Origin: Ridgeia piscesae
Taxonomy: Eukaryota; Annelida; Polychaeta; Sabellida; Siboglinidae
Length of the DNA: 64,000 bases
Reading direction: 5' to 3'
NCBI GenBank assembly: GCA_025642075.2
Contig: JAODUO010000619.1
Span: 503,501 to 567,500, forward strand
Shown: positions 23,013 through 36,100 of the stretch, piece after piece
How the letters are laid out: each line of letters begins with the position of its first letter
Numbering within the stretch: the stretch's first letter is position 1
The notes under the pieces: model-generated
Databases searched by the model: none
The model's input: only the letters and a program-made list of their open reading frames with translations
Told to the model about the DNA's origin: nothing
Made by a program: the position numbers and the translations under genes

Positions 23013-23150
23013 CCGCTGGCATGTCAGTGGAGCAATCAGAAGTGGACGGACGGGACGGATCACGAACTCACGCAATGACCAGCTGTCGATCGCAGCGGAG
23101 ATGCGAATGACGAAGACCGTTCTGTTTGTCCCCTGTCGGTGCACACATCG
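23013..23150 (-). other. Candidate minus-strand non-coding first exon
   Basis: CAGCGG|GTAAGTG on the minus strand (exon edge 23013) is a strong donor that closes a CG-richer stretch. It could be an alternative SLC26 first exon or belong to another transcript. A perfect CRE (TGACGTCA) lies at 22914-22921. Confidence 0.22.
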
Positions 23151-24028
23151 AGATGATGACAGTAGCCGTAGTTACATCATCTCTGTAGACATCTGCAAGG
23201 TGACCGTGACCGTGACCTTATGTAGCTAAGGTCTATATCCATAATGTATACAAATAGGGTCCAAACGTTGATCGTGACCATACAGTTACCGCCCCCACCC
23301 CCCACCCCGTACACACAACGTGGTCATGCATATCCGCCACTGCACACAGTGACCGTGACGATGACCGTGACTATGACCGTAGATATACCCCTATCTTTAT
23401 CTACCTACGTGAACACATTGACCGTGGCACTAGGCCTAGTTCCCTGTCCTCTTTGGTCGAGACCCTCAGCAGGCAGTCGGCAGCATGTGGCGGGCGAGCA
23501 CCGATGCAGGCCGACTGTCATCGGTGACAGGACAAACAAGAACCATTGATGACGCGTTTAATTAATCAAACACAGTTGCTTCCTACTGACGATGGGAAGT
23601 GACCGTCGACAGAGAACGTATGACATGCGTAGATTGTATCGGGATAGTGTATACATAAACATAAATTTTGATTATTAGAATGCTTTAGTACTGTTTTACG
23701 CTCAACTATGTTTTTTCTTCCATGAACCTTAAATTATATTTTGCTAGCTACTAACTATTTGGAACATCCCATCATTGACTCTTAATTATTCGTAGGACAA
23801 AAATATTGTCATATCTCTGAAAGTGTTATGCAGGTTCAACGCAATTATCATCGTAGACATTTCCACACTTCGCATATGTTCTACTTCAAACATAAGGATT
23901 ACGTTTTTTCTTACAATAAGGAGGCAACTATAAGCTGACGATCTAGCCATAGTGAAAAATGTGGTTTTGAACAGCAGATAAAAGAGTTGAAACTCAGCCA
24001 TGATACCTTTGACGACAATAAGAAATCT

Positions 24029-24086
<58 letters not shown>

Positions 24087-24108
24087 TGTTTGTGTTTGTG
24101 TTTGTGTT

Positions 24109-24150
<42 letters not shown>

Positions 24151-24154
24151 TGTT

Positions 24155-24187
<33 letters not shown>

Positions 24188-24250
24188 CCGTCCGTGCGTG
24201 CGTGCGTGCGTGCGTGCATGCGTGCGTGAGTGCGAGTGAGTGAGTGAGTG
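24029..24250. repeat. Compound (GT)n/(TTTGTG)n/(CGTG)n/(GAGT)n microsatellite
   Basis: Successive GT, TTTGTG, GTGC and GAGT runs in the intergenic region between SLC26 and VGLL4. Confidence 0.95.
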
Positions 24251-24897
24251 AATTCATGCGCGTGTGTCTGCGCCTGTCCGTCCTTGTGGCTGTGCTGTGC
24301 GACTGTGTGTATGCATATTTGCGTGTGCGGGCTTGCGGGTGTACATGTGCGCATGCGCGTGCGTGCGGCTTTCATAACATATCTCATGAGGGCAGTGCGA
24401 GATTAGTTGAAATATTGTAGCAAATGTTCACGAACATCCTTCAACAGCAGTGCTTTTTACCACTCTAGGCTGTGGTACTGTTGCACTTCTCACTGCTGTT
24501 CTCACGCCCGCGAGAATGTTGTAAATGCACACGCACGGACTAACACAACAATCACCAGGATTTATTTTATTCAATAGTTAATTAAATCCATTATCACGTA
24601 AGTACAATATCCTATTTATGACACATGGTAACATTTAAAACGGCGCATCAACATTGTTTTCATTCTGTCCAAATGTCTACGTACGTTCGATAGCATTTTT
24701 TACAGCTGGGTGGCGCCATTCGACATTTCATTTGCAATTAATTTTATTTTTAATCGTATACATTTAACCAGTGCGGCGTCCAGGACGTTTTCCCCTTAAG
24801 TGCGAAACAGGTCGTGGACATATTAAACAAAAGGTCGATCGATCGCCGAATCTGACGGATGCTTGGGGGAGACACTCCCTGCATCTCTATCCCGGCC

Positions 24898-24964
24898 CCT
24901 CTATCCACCTCTCTCCACCTCTCTCCACCTCTCTCCACCTCTCTCCACCTCTCTCCACCTCTCC

Positions 24965-24997
<33 letters not shown>

Positions 24998-25195
24998 GCT
25001 CCACCTTTCTCCACCTTTCTCCACCTCTCTCCACCTCTCTCCTCCTCTCTCCACCTCTCTCCACCTCTCTCCACCTCTCTCCACCTCTCTCCACCTCTCT
25101 CCACCTCTCTCTCTCCCCCCCTCCCTCCCTCCCTCCCTCCCACCCACCACCCACCCACCCACCCTCCCTCCCTCCCTCCCTCCCTCCCTCCCTTC
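24898..25195. repeat. Polypyrimidine (CCACCTCTCT)n tract
   Basis: About 300 bp of almost pure pyrimidine on the plus strand: repeated CTCTCCACCT decamers around a CT core, then CCCT runs. Frames in it are low-complexity artefacts. Confidence 0.95.
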
Positions 25196-25410
25196 ACGGC
25201 TGTGGCTTGTCACTGCACGTATAATCAGCTAGCGAGCTAAACAACTCAAACAGCACCGTCTGGTCACAATCTCTTGTAAGTTACTGGTACTTTTTTCTCT
25301 AAGACAACTCGACTGATGAACTATTGGATGTTTAGCCTTAATTCGTGCACGTTGACGGCCTTTATTGTAGATTTGATCACTGGACATGGGGTGAAAGGTC
25401 GTCTTGACGC

Positions 25411-25520
25411 GATGATGACGTCATTATAATTGCGACTACAATGCAGTTTATGAAATTGTTTTGTAACGATGACGTCATTGTAATTGCGACTACTATGCAG
25501 TTTATGAAATTGTTTTGTAA
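25411..25520. repeat. 54-bp tandem duplication, each copy with a perfect CRE
   Basis: Two copies of a unit containing GATGACGTCATT, ATTGCGACTAC and ATGCAGTTTATGAAATTG. The TGACGTCA octamers lie at 25416-25423 and 25470-25477. Confidence 0.9.
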
Positions 25521-26754
25521 TAAAAATTATATCAACATGCTTGAAAGTCCCCACTTCTCATTCATCCAATAAATCTCCATCTGGTGGAAGTAACCACAGG
25601 TAATTTCATATAGGTCTAAGTCGATATTATAAAAATTATATAGATCAATATGTTATAACAAACCGTGCGTAACTGTTATCACGTGATGTTCATTTTTCTA
25701 ACTTGACAACCAGGTGTACGTTCGTCATCGAAGCAGGCGGACGTGTTTCTCGAGGTTAGGATAAACAGAGGGACAGACAGGGCGGATTGTTCGTGAAGGT
25801 CTTCGACGGAAAGCGAAAGCGAAAAGGGGCCCGATGCGTCCAGGTTGGCGACGCTGCGGCGTTATTAGAACTGGGACTATGATAGGACGTCTTAACTTAA
25901 TTAATAATTATTATTTAAGGTTTGCATCAGTGTATTTTATATTAATGCCACCCCAAAAGGAGTTTTGATATTGGGTGGGAGGATTTCTTCCACTGGTAAG
26001 CCACCGTCTCCAATTATATACAATTCATTTCGGATTACTTTGCATTACCTCGTTACCACAGTGGATAGTAGAAATAACTGGTTGATTTTTGGCGGGGATA
26101 ATTCCATATTTTGATTTGGGTCCTTCAGTGTTGTGACCACATGCAACTGAAGACAACACATGTATCACATTGTATTGTTTCATGTGAATTGTACACTTCC
26201 TGGTATTTGCACGGTACTGACATTTCCCGTAACGCTTAGCACAAACCAAGCATCCGGTGTCTGATTCGACGGAAGTGAACTTAACACGTGTTCGCAAACC
26301 TCAACGCAAATTCTATATGCCGCTGTGTACAGCACAACTGCTGTGTGCGTGTATTGGGATATCCGCACATTTGTATAATATAAGATTTTATTTTAGAGTT
26401 CGCAACTGTAACACTGTAGATCTCTGTCGTCATATCCGGTACGAAATTGGTCACGAGATGGCAGGAGCGATGCGGTTTCACCATTTCTCTAATTGAACAT
26501 AAAACGATGCTGTGATTCCAGAACACCTGGAAGCTTAGCTCAGAATCCAACCTCAACATGTCATTCAGTCATTCTTCCGGTGTGTTCCCAATTGCGTTTG
26601 CGGAGACACTATTTGTCATCGATGGAGCTAGTTTTTGGTCATCGTTAAAATAATTGACATCACCTATTAATTTTACACGGCGCTACTTGTGGCCTTGTGG
26701 AAATGCTTCCACGAGGGGAAATCTTGCTGCCCCCTTCCTCCCTCCCTTCGTCCC

Positions 26755-26825
26755 TTCATCCGTCCCCTCTCTCTCCCTCTATCCCCATTCTCTGTCTCTC
26801 TCTCTCGCGCGCGTGTTTGTGTGTG

Positions 26826-26879
<54 letters not shown>

Positions 26880-26925
26880 GGCGTGCGTGCGTGCGTGTGC
26901 GTGCGCGTGCGTGTGTTAGAGGGTG
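26755..26925. repeat. (CT)n, (GT)n and (CGTG)n tracts
   Basis: Adjacent low-complexity runs in intergenic DNA, with no gene. Confidence 0.9.
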
Positions 26926-27600
26926 TATGGAAGATTATGAGCCCTGTATCCCAACTAATGGATATGTATATGTAGGCCTATCAAGATGTATATGCTTTCT
27001 CTTCAAGTTTCTCACATAATAAAACTTCCTGGCTTTGTCCGGGTAACTAGATCCCGTATTTTCCGAGGCATTGGGGGATACTAAAAATATACCGTATGCA
27101 TGCCATCAGAACATGGTTAATAGTTCACGTTGCACTGCTGTTGAGTCTTAAAAAACACAACCCGCACCCTCTCCCGAAACACTGGAGGAGCTAAGCGTCT
27201 TAGTTATCGTAATACAACCTCCAGCATCCCGATTTCGACACCTGTTTTAGGGCTACTTTCAATGAGGTAGCTATAGGGTGTCTGGTCGTGGCACATCCAC
27301 ATTAATACGTTTCTCGAGTGCAATGGACTTCACCGCATATGTTGACGTTTCGATCTCGTGGTGCCATGGAATATGTTATGTGTAGTAGGTATGTAATTTG
27401 CACGAATACTCACAGGGAAACAGTCGTGACAACTGACGCGCAATGCTATTAACAGTTGTTACAACCAAAAACAACCAGCGATTTCACCGGTCGACTTAAT
27501 TGGCACTTATATTAAATAATTAATTCGACATTATCACGTAGATATTGTGGTGTAAACAACTCGCAGTTTTTACGTATGAATGAAAGCACGCACGCTCTCT

Positions 27601-27603
27601 AGA

Positions 27604-27647
<44 letters not shown>

Positions 27648-27702
27648 TGCACGGACGTACGCCCGCACGCCCGCACGCACGCACGCACGCACGCACCCAC
27701 GC
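27601..27702. repeat. (CGCA)n microsatellite
   Basis: About 25 CGCA/GCAC tetranucleotides with a few substitutions; the Ala-Arg-Thr-His frame is an artefact. Confidence 0.95.
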
Positions 27703-28094
27703 GCTGTGGCAGTTTCAGCGACAACTTACTATATAACCACAGCGATTGCATGCATTTTGTCGAATCATTGCAACGGAACTCCTAATGGTGTCATAGAATA
27801 TGGTATGTGTAGAAGGCACGTCATTTGCACGGATAACTTGACGTGAAAGTTAAAAAGAAAATGGTAGTTAACTTTTTTTAAGGACTCAAAAGTCATTAAA
27901 ATGACCGTCTGCAAACACGATCCTTCCAGTCACCGACGTCTGGTAACGCAAGTGACAAACGAGGCGCAGCCATTGTCTGTTATATTCGGTGTTTTACTAT
28001 GCAATGGCGTCACATGATCAGTCAGGCATACGTGCTGCTTATATGCCGTGACTGTTCAAATCCTTCTTTGATTAAAAACCTCAGCATATATTAT

Positions 28095-28312
28095 ATTCTG
28101 TTACCATATCTATCTGTTTTGCCCTGCCTAGGTCCGCTTCAGTCTTCTGACTTGCAGAATCACATCTGTGAGCTTTGTCTTTTATCCTACCAAGAAATTG
28201 TTTTCTGCCCCGGTATGTGACGTTTCCTTGTTTCCATCTTTGTTTGTGCGGCTGCCAGGGTGTTGTTTCTTGGCTGGTGAGTGCCCATGTTTCTGTGCCG
28301 TATGCTGTAAAG
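28095..28312 (-). pseudogene. LINE reverse-transcriptase remnant (frameshifted)
   Basis: On the minus strand one frame gives AYGTETWALTSQE, the next NTLAAAQTKMETR, and a third KTKLTDVILQVRRLKRT. Together they follow the order (YG-ETW-LT … L-A-Q-KM-R … R-KT-VTDV---VRR-KW) of RTE/CR1-like LINE C-terminal regions. Several frameshifts and stops make it a dead fragment, oriented opposite to VGLL4 and upstream of it. Confidence 0.65.
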
Positions 28313-28329
28313 GAATGACCTGTGTCCAA

Positions 28330-29670
28330 ATCCTTAATAATTGTATGCTGTAAAGGAATGACTAATCACGCCAGTCCGATGAATGGAATTAGTCACATCA
28401 ATATATAATTAATATATAATGTCACTAGATCTATAATTCACAAGCCTGCGGTGCATGCTTGCGTACGTAGGTTCGTGCACGTGCATCGGCCCACCCGCCA
28501 GATTATTTTACATTTAGACTATTTTAGGTACTCGAAAAGATAACTTTTATTATTTATCAGCTTTCGTTATAAGGCACATAGCACGTTTTTTTAAGCGCAG
28601 GCTGATTTTCAGGTGCAGTGACTATGATCTAGATCCACCTCTTCCTCTTTTAGAAGTTCAGCTGCATCTTGGGCCTAAAGTAACATCTCCAATTACCAAC
28701 CTCCGACACCTCCAACAATAACGACGTTTTTCACCCAAAAAAACCACCTCTAACTGCACCCCACCCCTTCTATTGGAACATCCGACTGGACCCCCTTGTC
28801 GCTTCAATGTGTACCCTTTCAAGGTTTAATCCAATGTGCATTTTTATCAGTGTCGCCATCTGGCGATTAACCAAACTTAACTTGTAGTACAGTATAACAT
28901 TTCAAACAGCGACAGTTGAATTGGTTAGTTAGATGGTTAATAATTATAGAGTGTTACCTAACTATGTTCTACAAAACCAACACGCGAAAACAACACTATA
29001 ACATATAAACATGCACTATAAAATAATTGGTTAGCTGCAAAAGCCACATACAAATAGCATGAAAGGATATTTCCGCAAATTAATAACTATAGTCTATACG
29101 TGCTGCATGCTTGCGTTGACGTTGTGCAGAAATATGTTTACTTTAGACGTTTAGTGAATATTGATTCATGAATTATGAGATTCCTGAGATTCCTTCCACA
29201 TCACTGATTCCTGAAATAAGTGTTATACCTATCTGCGGGCGGCAACCTGCAACCCATGAAGCTATTTCATATGACTATAAAAAGCGACATTTTATTTTAT
29301 TGTGCCCATATAGGTTAACAATTTGCATTTGCAAACGACATTTCATTTCAGGAAGCAAATTTATCAATTTTGTTTCTTCCGATTTATGTTAATTTATTAT
29401 CAGTTATGCCTATGTAAAAATAAAATAAATGACAAATCAATTGCATGTAGATATTGTACCAAACATGTGGAAAATAGCTATAGTCCGCGGGGATATTACT
29501 GCTAGCTAGGCGTTACTCATCCCCAAGAATTTTCACTCGCCTTCAGAAATGGGGCGAGCGGTAAGTTCAATCCCTGGCAGTGTATTATAGTTCCCGCCGC
29601 TCACTTGTTGCGTGAGTAAGAATGATAAGCATGTGGCACGCGACCCTTTGAACTTCGACCGCATTCTACG
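28330..29670. other. Intergenic DNA upstream of VGLL4, no gene seen
   Basis: AT-rich, with a short hairpin CTCGCC…GGCGAG near 29537-29560 just before a B-box-like GTTCAATCCC. I see no intact tRNA or exon. Confidence 0.5.
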
Positions 29671-29679
29671 CACGCCCAT

Positions 29680-29760
29680 GCGAAACGAACCAATCAGGTG
29701 TCAGAAACACATCACATGGCTGCAGCGGACATTCCATCATTCCATTCATTCTTGATCAAA
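29680..29760 (+). promoter_or_regulatory. VGLL4 promoter: CCAAT box and paired TEAD (M-CAT) sites
   Basis: A CCAATCAG box lies at about 29690. Two CATTCCA motifs, at 29730-29736 and 29738-29744, stand 8 bp apart in direct orientation. CATTCCA is the M-CAT element bound by TEAD factors, the partners of VGLL4. They lie immediately upstream of the inferred first exon. The motifs are seen in the sequence; promoter function is inferred. Confidence 0.5.
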
Positions 29761-29888
29761 CTGGCGGAGCGAAACACAATATTGCAATAACGTTTCGTGT
29801 TGTTAGAACGATTCCGAGTTTGCAGCGACGATTCTTTTAGTTTGATGGCATACTGAACGGCACCTTCTCGTTGTCAACACGCAGGCTG
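29750..29888 (+). other. Inferred VGLL4 non-coding first exon
   Basis: A good donor (GCTG|GTATGT) at 29888/29889 and a matching acceptor (gtcgtttcag) ending at 30021 frame a short intron before the coding exon. The left edge is a guess. Confidence 0.4.
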
Positions 29889-30021
29889 GTATGTAGAAAA
29901 TTGTCTGACCGAATGTTGTGCTATACGCGCTCTGTTATGTTTAGAAGCGGGTATATTTTCGCGTTCCGCTCCGAGCATGTGACACTCTGGGCCTAATCGC
30001 TGTTGGTATGTGTCGTTTCAG

Positions 30022-30125
30022 AATTTATTTAACGCCGCCCTAAGACGCTGTCTTGTCTACAATGGAGACGCCACTAGATGTTCTGTCCAGGGCGGCTTCG
30101 TTGATAGAAATCGATGCAGCGAAAG
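30022..30125 (+). CDS. VGLL4: VGLL4 coding exon 1 (METPLDVLSRAASL)
   Basis: The ATG at 30062 has a strong context (A at -3, G at +4). It codes 21 residues plus 1 nt and ends at donor GTAGGT. The short 5' UTR part (30022-30061) follows the acceptor tttcag. The start is chosen because METPLDVLSRAASL is the conserved VGLL4 N-terminus. Confidence 0.93.
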
Positions 30126-33100
30126 GTAGGTCGAATATTTTATGTTTGGCATATTTGATAAGATGTGTTTTATCGTGCTGACTGGCCGAGTATCTGTCAT
30201 TCTGTTGGCATGAGTAATATACGACAGCTAGGTAAGACATGCAAGTCTTGTCACGCGTTAACCCATCGTTACAAACCGTAGCGACTGACATTTTTGTGTA
30301 CATAAATATCCTACATAAATTATACATAATTATGATAAAATGAAATTTTCATAGTTCGTAGGGCTAGGCTAAGCCTAAGGCTAGTCTCAACCAAGTCTAT
30401 AATAAGCCTATAAGGGTATCAGTCAGTATAAGACTATGATTAAGCCAAGGGAGTAATGCTAATTACTGTTATTTTTACAAGTCCAGTTAAACATCCTGAA
30501 CCACGAATGGTGCCAATGAGTTTTGTTTTGAGTCGTTATTGATACTGAAACTCCAACAATAAAAAATTCTGTGCTGAACAAAAAATCTTAGGATATATAT
30601 AGTTGAAGGTCTGCATCATATATGTATTGTGAGAGAAATCTGTCATTGCCCTACATGTGCAGATTTTTTTAAAGAAAACTATATTTGGTAGAATAAAAAA
30701 GTCTAATTATTTTTAAAGGAATAATTTAAGTTGCTTTATTATAATATGCCATCTAGATTTTGATAATTACTTAGCAAAGTCCTACTAAGATGTTGTGCAA
30801 AGAATTTGGAATGAATCTGCTTTTCATATATTTTACTTCTACTGACATAGTATAGATTGTTTCAGAATTTAGGTTTTAAAAGAAAGTGAAAAGTGGGAGA
30901 TATGACTGAAAATTTGGGCAAAAACAATATTTTACTCCCACCTTGGATCCTCATTTGATTACTTCATTTCTTATTCATTTAAATTTTACAACCAAAATGG
31001 CACAAAAAAAGAAAATTTGTAGTAAATTTCTCCATAAAATATAAAAGTTTGTGTCTGCTTCATTGTGTCTGCTAAAGCAGACATGTATAGAAAATATAAT
31101 ATATTAGCTTTTAAATTATTTTAATTCATTTTTATGTGTACTTGATTGTCCATTTGCTAATGTGTGACAACTGCAACTCAGTCAATATATGTAGCCCATC
31201 ATTTTACTTTTTTAATGTGACAAGACAAATTATTTTAAGCAACGGGAAGCCATTTTCAGTGATTTCTCCCAATATGAGGTTTGTGACTTAACTTAAGGAA
31301 TGAAATACATTAAACCCTAATTGTTCTTAATTATGATTACATGTTATGTGATATAACAGTACACAGTATTAAGTATTGATGTGCCATTTTATGTAAACCA
31401 TAAATATGGAGAGTAGTGACACAGTGATAGAGGATATTGGACTATTGTTTGAGGGGTCACAGCCTCATAGGGTTTAAATCCTCTTGCTTGAATTTTGGGC
31501 AAATTATTTCCCATGTTTGCATTAATTTACTATAGTAATGTACACTGGGCTATATAGTTATAGTGGTGGACTGTGTACAACTGATTCTCATGCAGTAATG
31601 CCAGTGTAGCCTTTAAAATAAATTACCTTTTTTTACATGCATACCAACAAATAGGGATCATGGATGCTTTGATATGTTTATGAATGCACATTTTAGATGC
31701 ATCATGCTGTTTGTTAATAATGTGTTCTTTCACCATCAGAGAAGTGAATGTGATAGTGTCATAGATACTCATACTGCAAAACTGTGACATTGGCAGCTGG
31801 CAACATTAACAATATAGGCAAGGTTCTGTATGTCAGTTTGACTGTGTGTAGCACTGTCACATGTGTAGCGGGTAAAGCACGACTGGTGGTACACAGTGAC
31901 ACAAACTATGTCGCTTGAGGCCAGCTAAAGCTGCCCAGTGTCATGGAATGTCCCCCTGTGTCACCGTCACCACCAGTCAGGTGATTGTCCCATTCATAAA
32001 TGGCCTCCTGTGTATATGTGGGGGGGGGGAAGTGTTTCAGCAGAGGCTGTCATTGTTCATCTTTCATCACCACATTCCTCACATTTAACACACTGCATGA
32101 GGAAGTACTATTTAACACCTCATTCTGAGATTGTTAGTCAGAATGTTTCCAATTTTACTGACTATGTTTTTTTTACCCAGTTTATTTCACAGTTATTTAT
32201 ATAACTGTATATACAGTTATATATTTTAATAATTTGCATGTCTAATAAAATAATAATAAAAACAAATATGGTGACTTGTATACAACTGGATGAACATTAT
32301 ATAATGTTGATGTCTTACTGTAATTCGTGTTTAATCAAAAGTTGTGATCTTATAGCTGGTTAGTTTTGCTTGGGTACTGAAACAGTTTGCAACTTTACGG
32401 GGTATAAATTACAGGGTTCAGCTGTCAGCATGTGTCTGCAATCCTTTGTAGCAGTGCAAGCTGCTTCCTGTAGCTTTTATGTATTTTGAGCTGAATGGGC
32501 ATTCCTAGCATAGCATACGAGTGGATCAGTTTACGGCTAACAACAAACTCCTTAGAAATGTGCACCACATATTCTTAGCTTTGGTTGGGTTGATGTAAGA
32601 TCTTTGCACAATGACTTAAAAAACAAAATCAGTGTGGTATAATTACATAATTGAATTGATACTTATTGAAATATAATAAACTAAAATGGCAAGGAGAATT
32701 GTAAGTAAAATGCATTGTGGATTGTGATGAATTTGCATCACTAAGTGTACAAGTTATGCACTGATGACAACAGTCCTGACAAATAATTATTATGATATGG
32801 AGACATGATGTTTCTACACACTTATTGCATCAATAGTGATGAAATATGATCCATAATAACACATCTGAGTAATGATGAGATGAGAACTTCATTTAGCTGT
32901 TTATTATTGTATTATGTTATATTATTATATGTTGCATAACTTTGTTTATAAGCAGTCCTTTATATTTACAATATTAATTTTATTGTACAGTATTAACTGG
33001 ACAAATTTCTTACATATTTACAGCTGCGAAAATATTTTTGGACTTTCGTAACATGTCCTTAATTGTGAGGTGCCTGTATTATCAGTGCCCATAGCCTGGT

Positions 33101-36100
33101 CACTGTACACAGAATAACATGTACACTGTATATTGTGAACACATCTCTAGCAATGTTGGCTAGCTCAAGAAAATTCCACAGAATTCAGCATTTCGCAGCA
33201 CAGACAGACGTTGTGACTCTTAAGTATATTGCGTGGGCATTTTGCACTGCAAACAACATCGTACAAGACATTATTTCTTTTTGTAATGATAATTCTTTGG
33301 CGGACCATTGGGACGCATACTTGGAAGTTTTCCCTTTGTTACCCGCACCGATCTGTCTGACGGTTTCATGTGGCAACTTGCCAGACAACACAGGCGTGGT
33401 AAACTGCTCACACAATGCATGTACACTGCTAACAACAGTGCAGCCTGAACACTGCTACACAACAGCATACGTCAGGTGATGGCCGTTATGTTTGATTACC
33501 ATGGTTGCATGGCGTTTCTTCATGGTTGAGATTAAATGCAATCAGCTGTCACCTGTGTCCCTGTGTTTTATGGCACTAGTGGCTGTAATTAATGTGTATT
33601 TGAACTTTGGTGATCAGCAGAAATCTGCTCCAGCAACTAATCCAGGGATAATTTGGGTAAAATTTGTGTGAGCTCATAATCCTGATTTTGCTAATTGAAA
33701 TCGATTTAATTCTTTACCGTAATTTTTTTCTGAAAACTCTCATCAACCGGATCATATCCCATGTGTCACTGGGACAGTTGTTGACCAATGTGTCATGGAA
33801 ATACTGTTCTTTGTGATTTGCTGGCGTCTTTTTACATTTAAAATTCTTTTGTATTTAATGTTCAGCGGATTCTTTCTAAAATGTTAAATTAGAATACCAT
33901 TAACGCCTGTTTTGTAGCTGTTAACAGTGAATATATTTACTGATAAAAAATAACTTAACAGAGGTTTCATTTTCCACATTTAAATTTTTTTTAAACCTGT
34001 TTTACCAGTTGCAGGGAATAATTGTACTTTTGTATTCGTACATTCATAGCATCAGATGTGAGAGGTCAGTTTAAGAAAATTCATGAACATTTTCAGTTAA
34101 TCTTATCAGATGTGAGTTAATGAATTTTCCACTGGATATGACATATTTATTGCATCCTTTGTTTGAGAAATGTCCACCCATTCCATACCAGAAACTATGC
34201 ACCCCAGAACCCCTTCCTGTGGTCTGAAACTCTGAATGCATGTTTTTATCACTTAAGCAAACACGTGGACATTCCATCTTATTGTTAGACGCTGGTCTGA
34301 TTACAACAAGTTCAGACATGCACAGTTTGAAATGAGACTGCTCACGGCCATAACAATTGCTTTCAAGAAACTTGACCCCGCCATTTAAATTCCTAAGGAG
34401 GAATACCCACCAGCCCATCCACAAACTTCAGTAGGAGGTGGTGTTTTCGTGGGCAGTAACTTGTGTAAGAATATATGTATTCAGCATAGTTGCGAGTCAT
34501 CGCTGTATGACAGTGACGGTCTGAATAACTTGTGCCTGGCCATCCGTGCAGTCACGACACATAATGGAGTGGTACTTAGACGACTCACGACGGGCATCGT
34601 CAGACTCATGGGGTCAAATACATTGAAAAGTGTTTAAATGCAAATATTTTTGACATTTCAAATGCAAACACATTTTGCTTAAATGTCAAATGCAAATACT
34701 TTAAAACGTCTTTTCTAATTTACTTGTGCCCTTACATAATAATGACAAACTAGTACTGGTGTATCATAGATTAAAAACATGTATTATTAAGCGAGCCTGT
34801 GAAATGCAGTACATTAATGACCAAAATTAAATATAAACAAGAAAAGAGAACTATTCAATTGTGTATGAAAAAAAAATTGAATTTGTCTAGTTATTTGGAT
34901 TTTTACTATTATACTGCTATATGATTTCAATAATTATTTATTTAATAACATGTTATTATGAGTATTAATTTGTTTACATTAAAAAAATTCTCAGTTATTT
35001 GCTTTACAATTCTTACTATCTTAGTCTCACTTAATTTATTTATATTTTTATACAAAATTCAGAGTCACTATTATATCACACATTTTTATTTTGTTTGTGT
35101 TTACATAATTTATATTATTTTTTATAGATGATAATGCAGTGTATACACACTTTAAAACAGATATATAATATACTCTGGAGACAAGTGTAAAGATTAAGTT
35201 TAATATTATTAAAAAAGTATTTAAGTGCAAATAAGAATGTTTGGCTCCACATTTTCAAATGCGAATACTGGATCATTTGCATTTAAAAGCAATGTTTTTA
35301 TTTTACTCCGTGTCTAGTATTCACCAGTAATATCTACCCTCTTGATGTTGGACATGGAGGGCATTTACAGGATGGAAACCCTCCAGAGGGTGGGAAGCCC
35401 ATCAAGATGATTTAGTGGAAACGTGTCCTTACATGCTAAATTTGAAAAGTGTTCTGAGTAACATGTTGCTAGGTGATTCACATGGTCTAATATATGAATT
35501 TACTGGAAAAATTGAGTTTTTTGTGAACCAAAATTTACGTAGTGTTTTTAGAAACTGTCTGTATTTTATAGCATATCATTTGTTAAGCCATTTTGTAAAT
35601 CTGACATTCATTAACTCTTTTTTGTTTAAATATATATTAATATATTAGTATAGTATATTCATTGGGTGTGTTATCACTATATCTAATTAATCTAAATAGT
35701 AATAATAAAATAACAAATATTTTATTTTATTAATATTTGTGAAAATGTCCCATAAGTTTCTTTTTGTTGTTGTACAGGACAGTTTTATAATTTTCCTTAG
35801 GAATAGCTGACCTTAAGTAGGTCATTATTTATACACATTCTGCTTTTTAAATAAATGATGCTAACCTCCACCCTACCTGTGGGACAATTGCACCTGTAGT
35901 CCTGTACTAGTCATATATAGTTAAGTGTATAGCTGGAGAAAGACCACTGTCACATGTCTGGAATTATCCTCAGGAGATGTGTCTTTAATTACAGTGAATG
36001 GCTGTTTACTCATCTCTTGGGCCAACTGACCAACAGTGGGTTTTGACATAGCCGGCATTTCACAGATATTACTTATTGTTATGTTGTAACAATGTGACTA

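Noticed and set aside
23911..24387. His/Thr- and Cys/Val-rich ORFs
   Set aside because: Translations of GT-type microsatellites.
24750..25240. Ser/Leu/Pro- and Arg/Glu/Gly-rich ORFs on both strands
   Set aside because: Translations of a polypyrimidine tract, open in five frames.
29480..29580. Possible tRNA near GTTCAATCCCTGGC
   Set aside because: Only a B-box-like word and a short hairpin; no acceptor-stem pairing or complete cloverleaf.
33135..33479. A 114-codon frame in VGLL4 intron 1
   Set aside because: No recognisable domain, no conserved phase with VGLL4, and an antisense frame of similar length.
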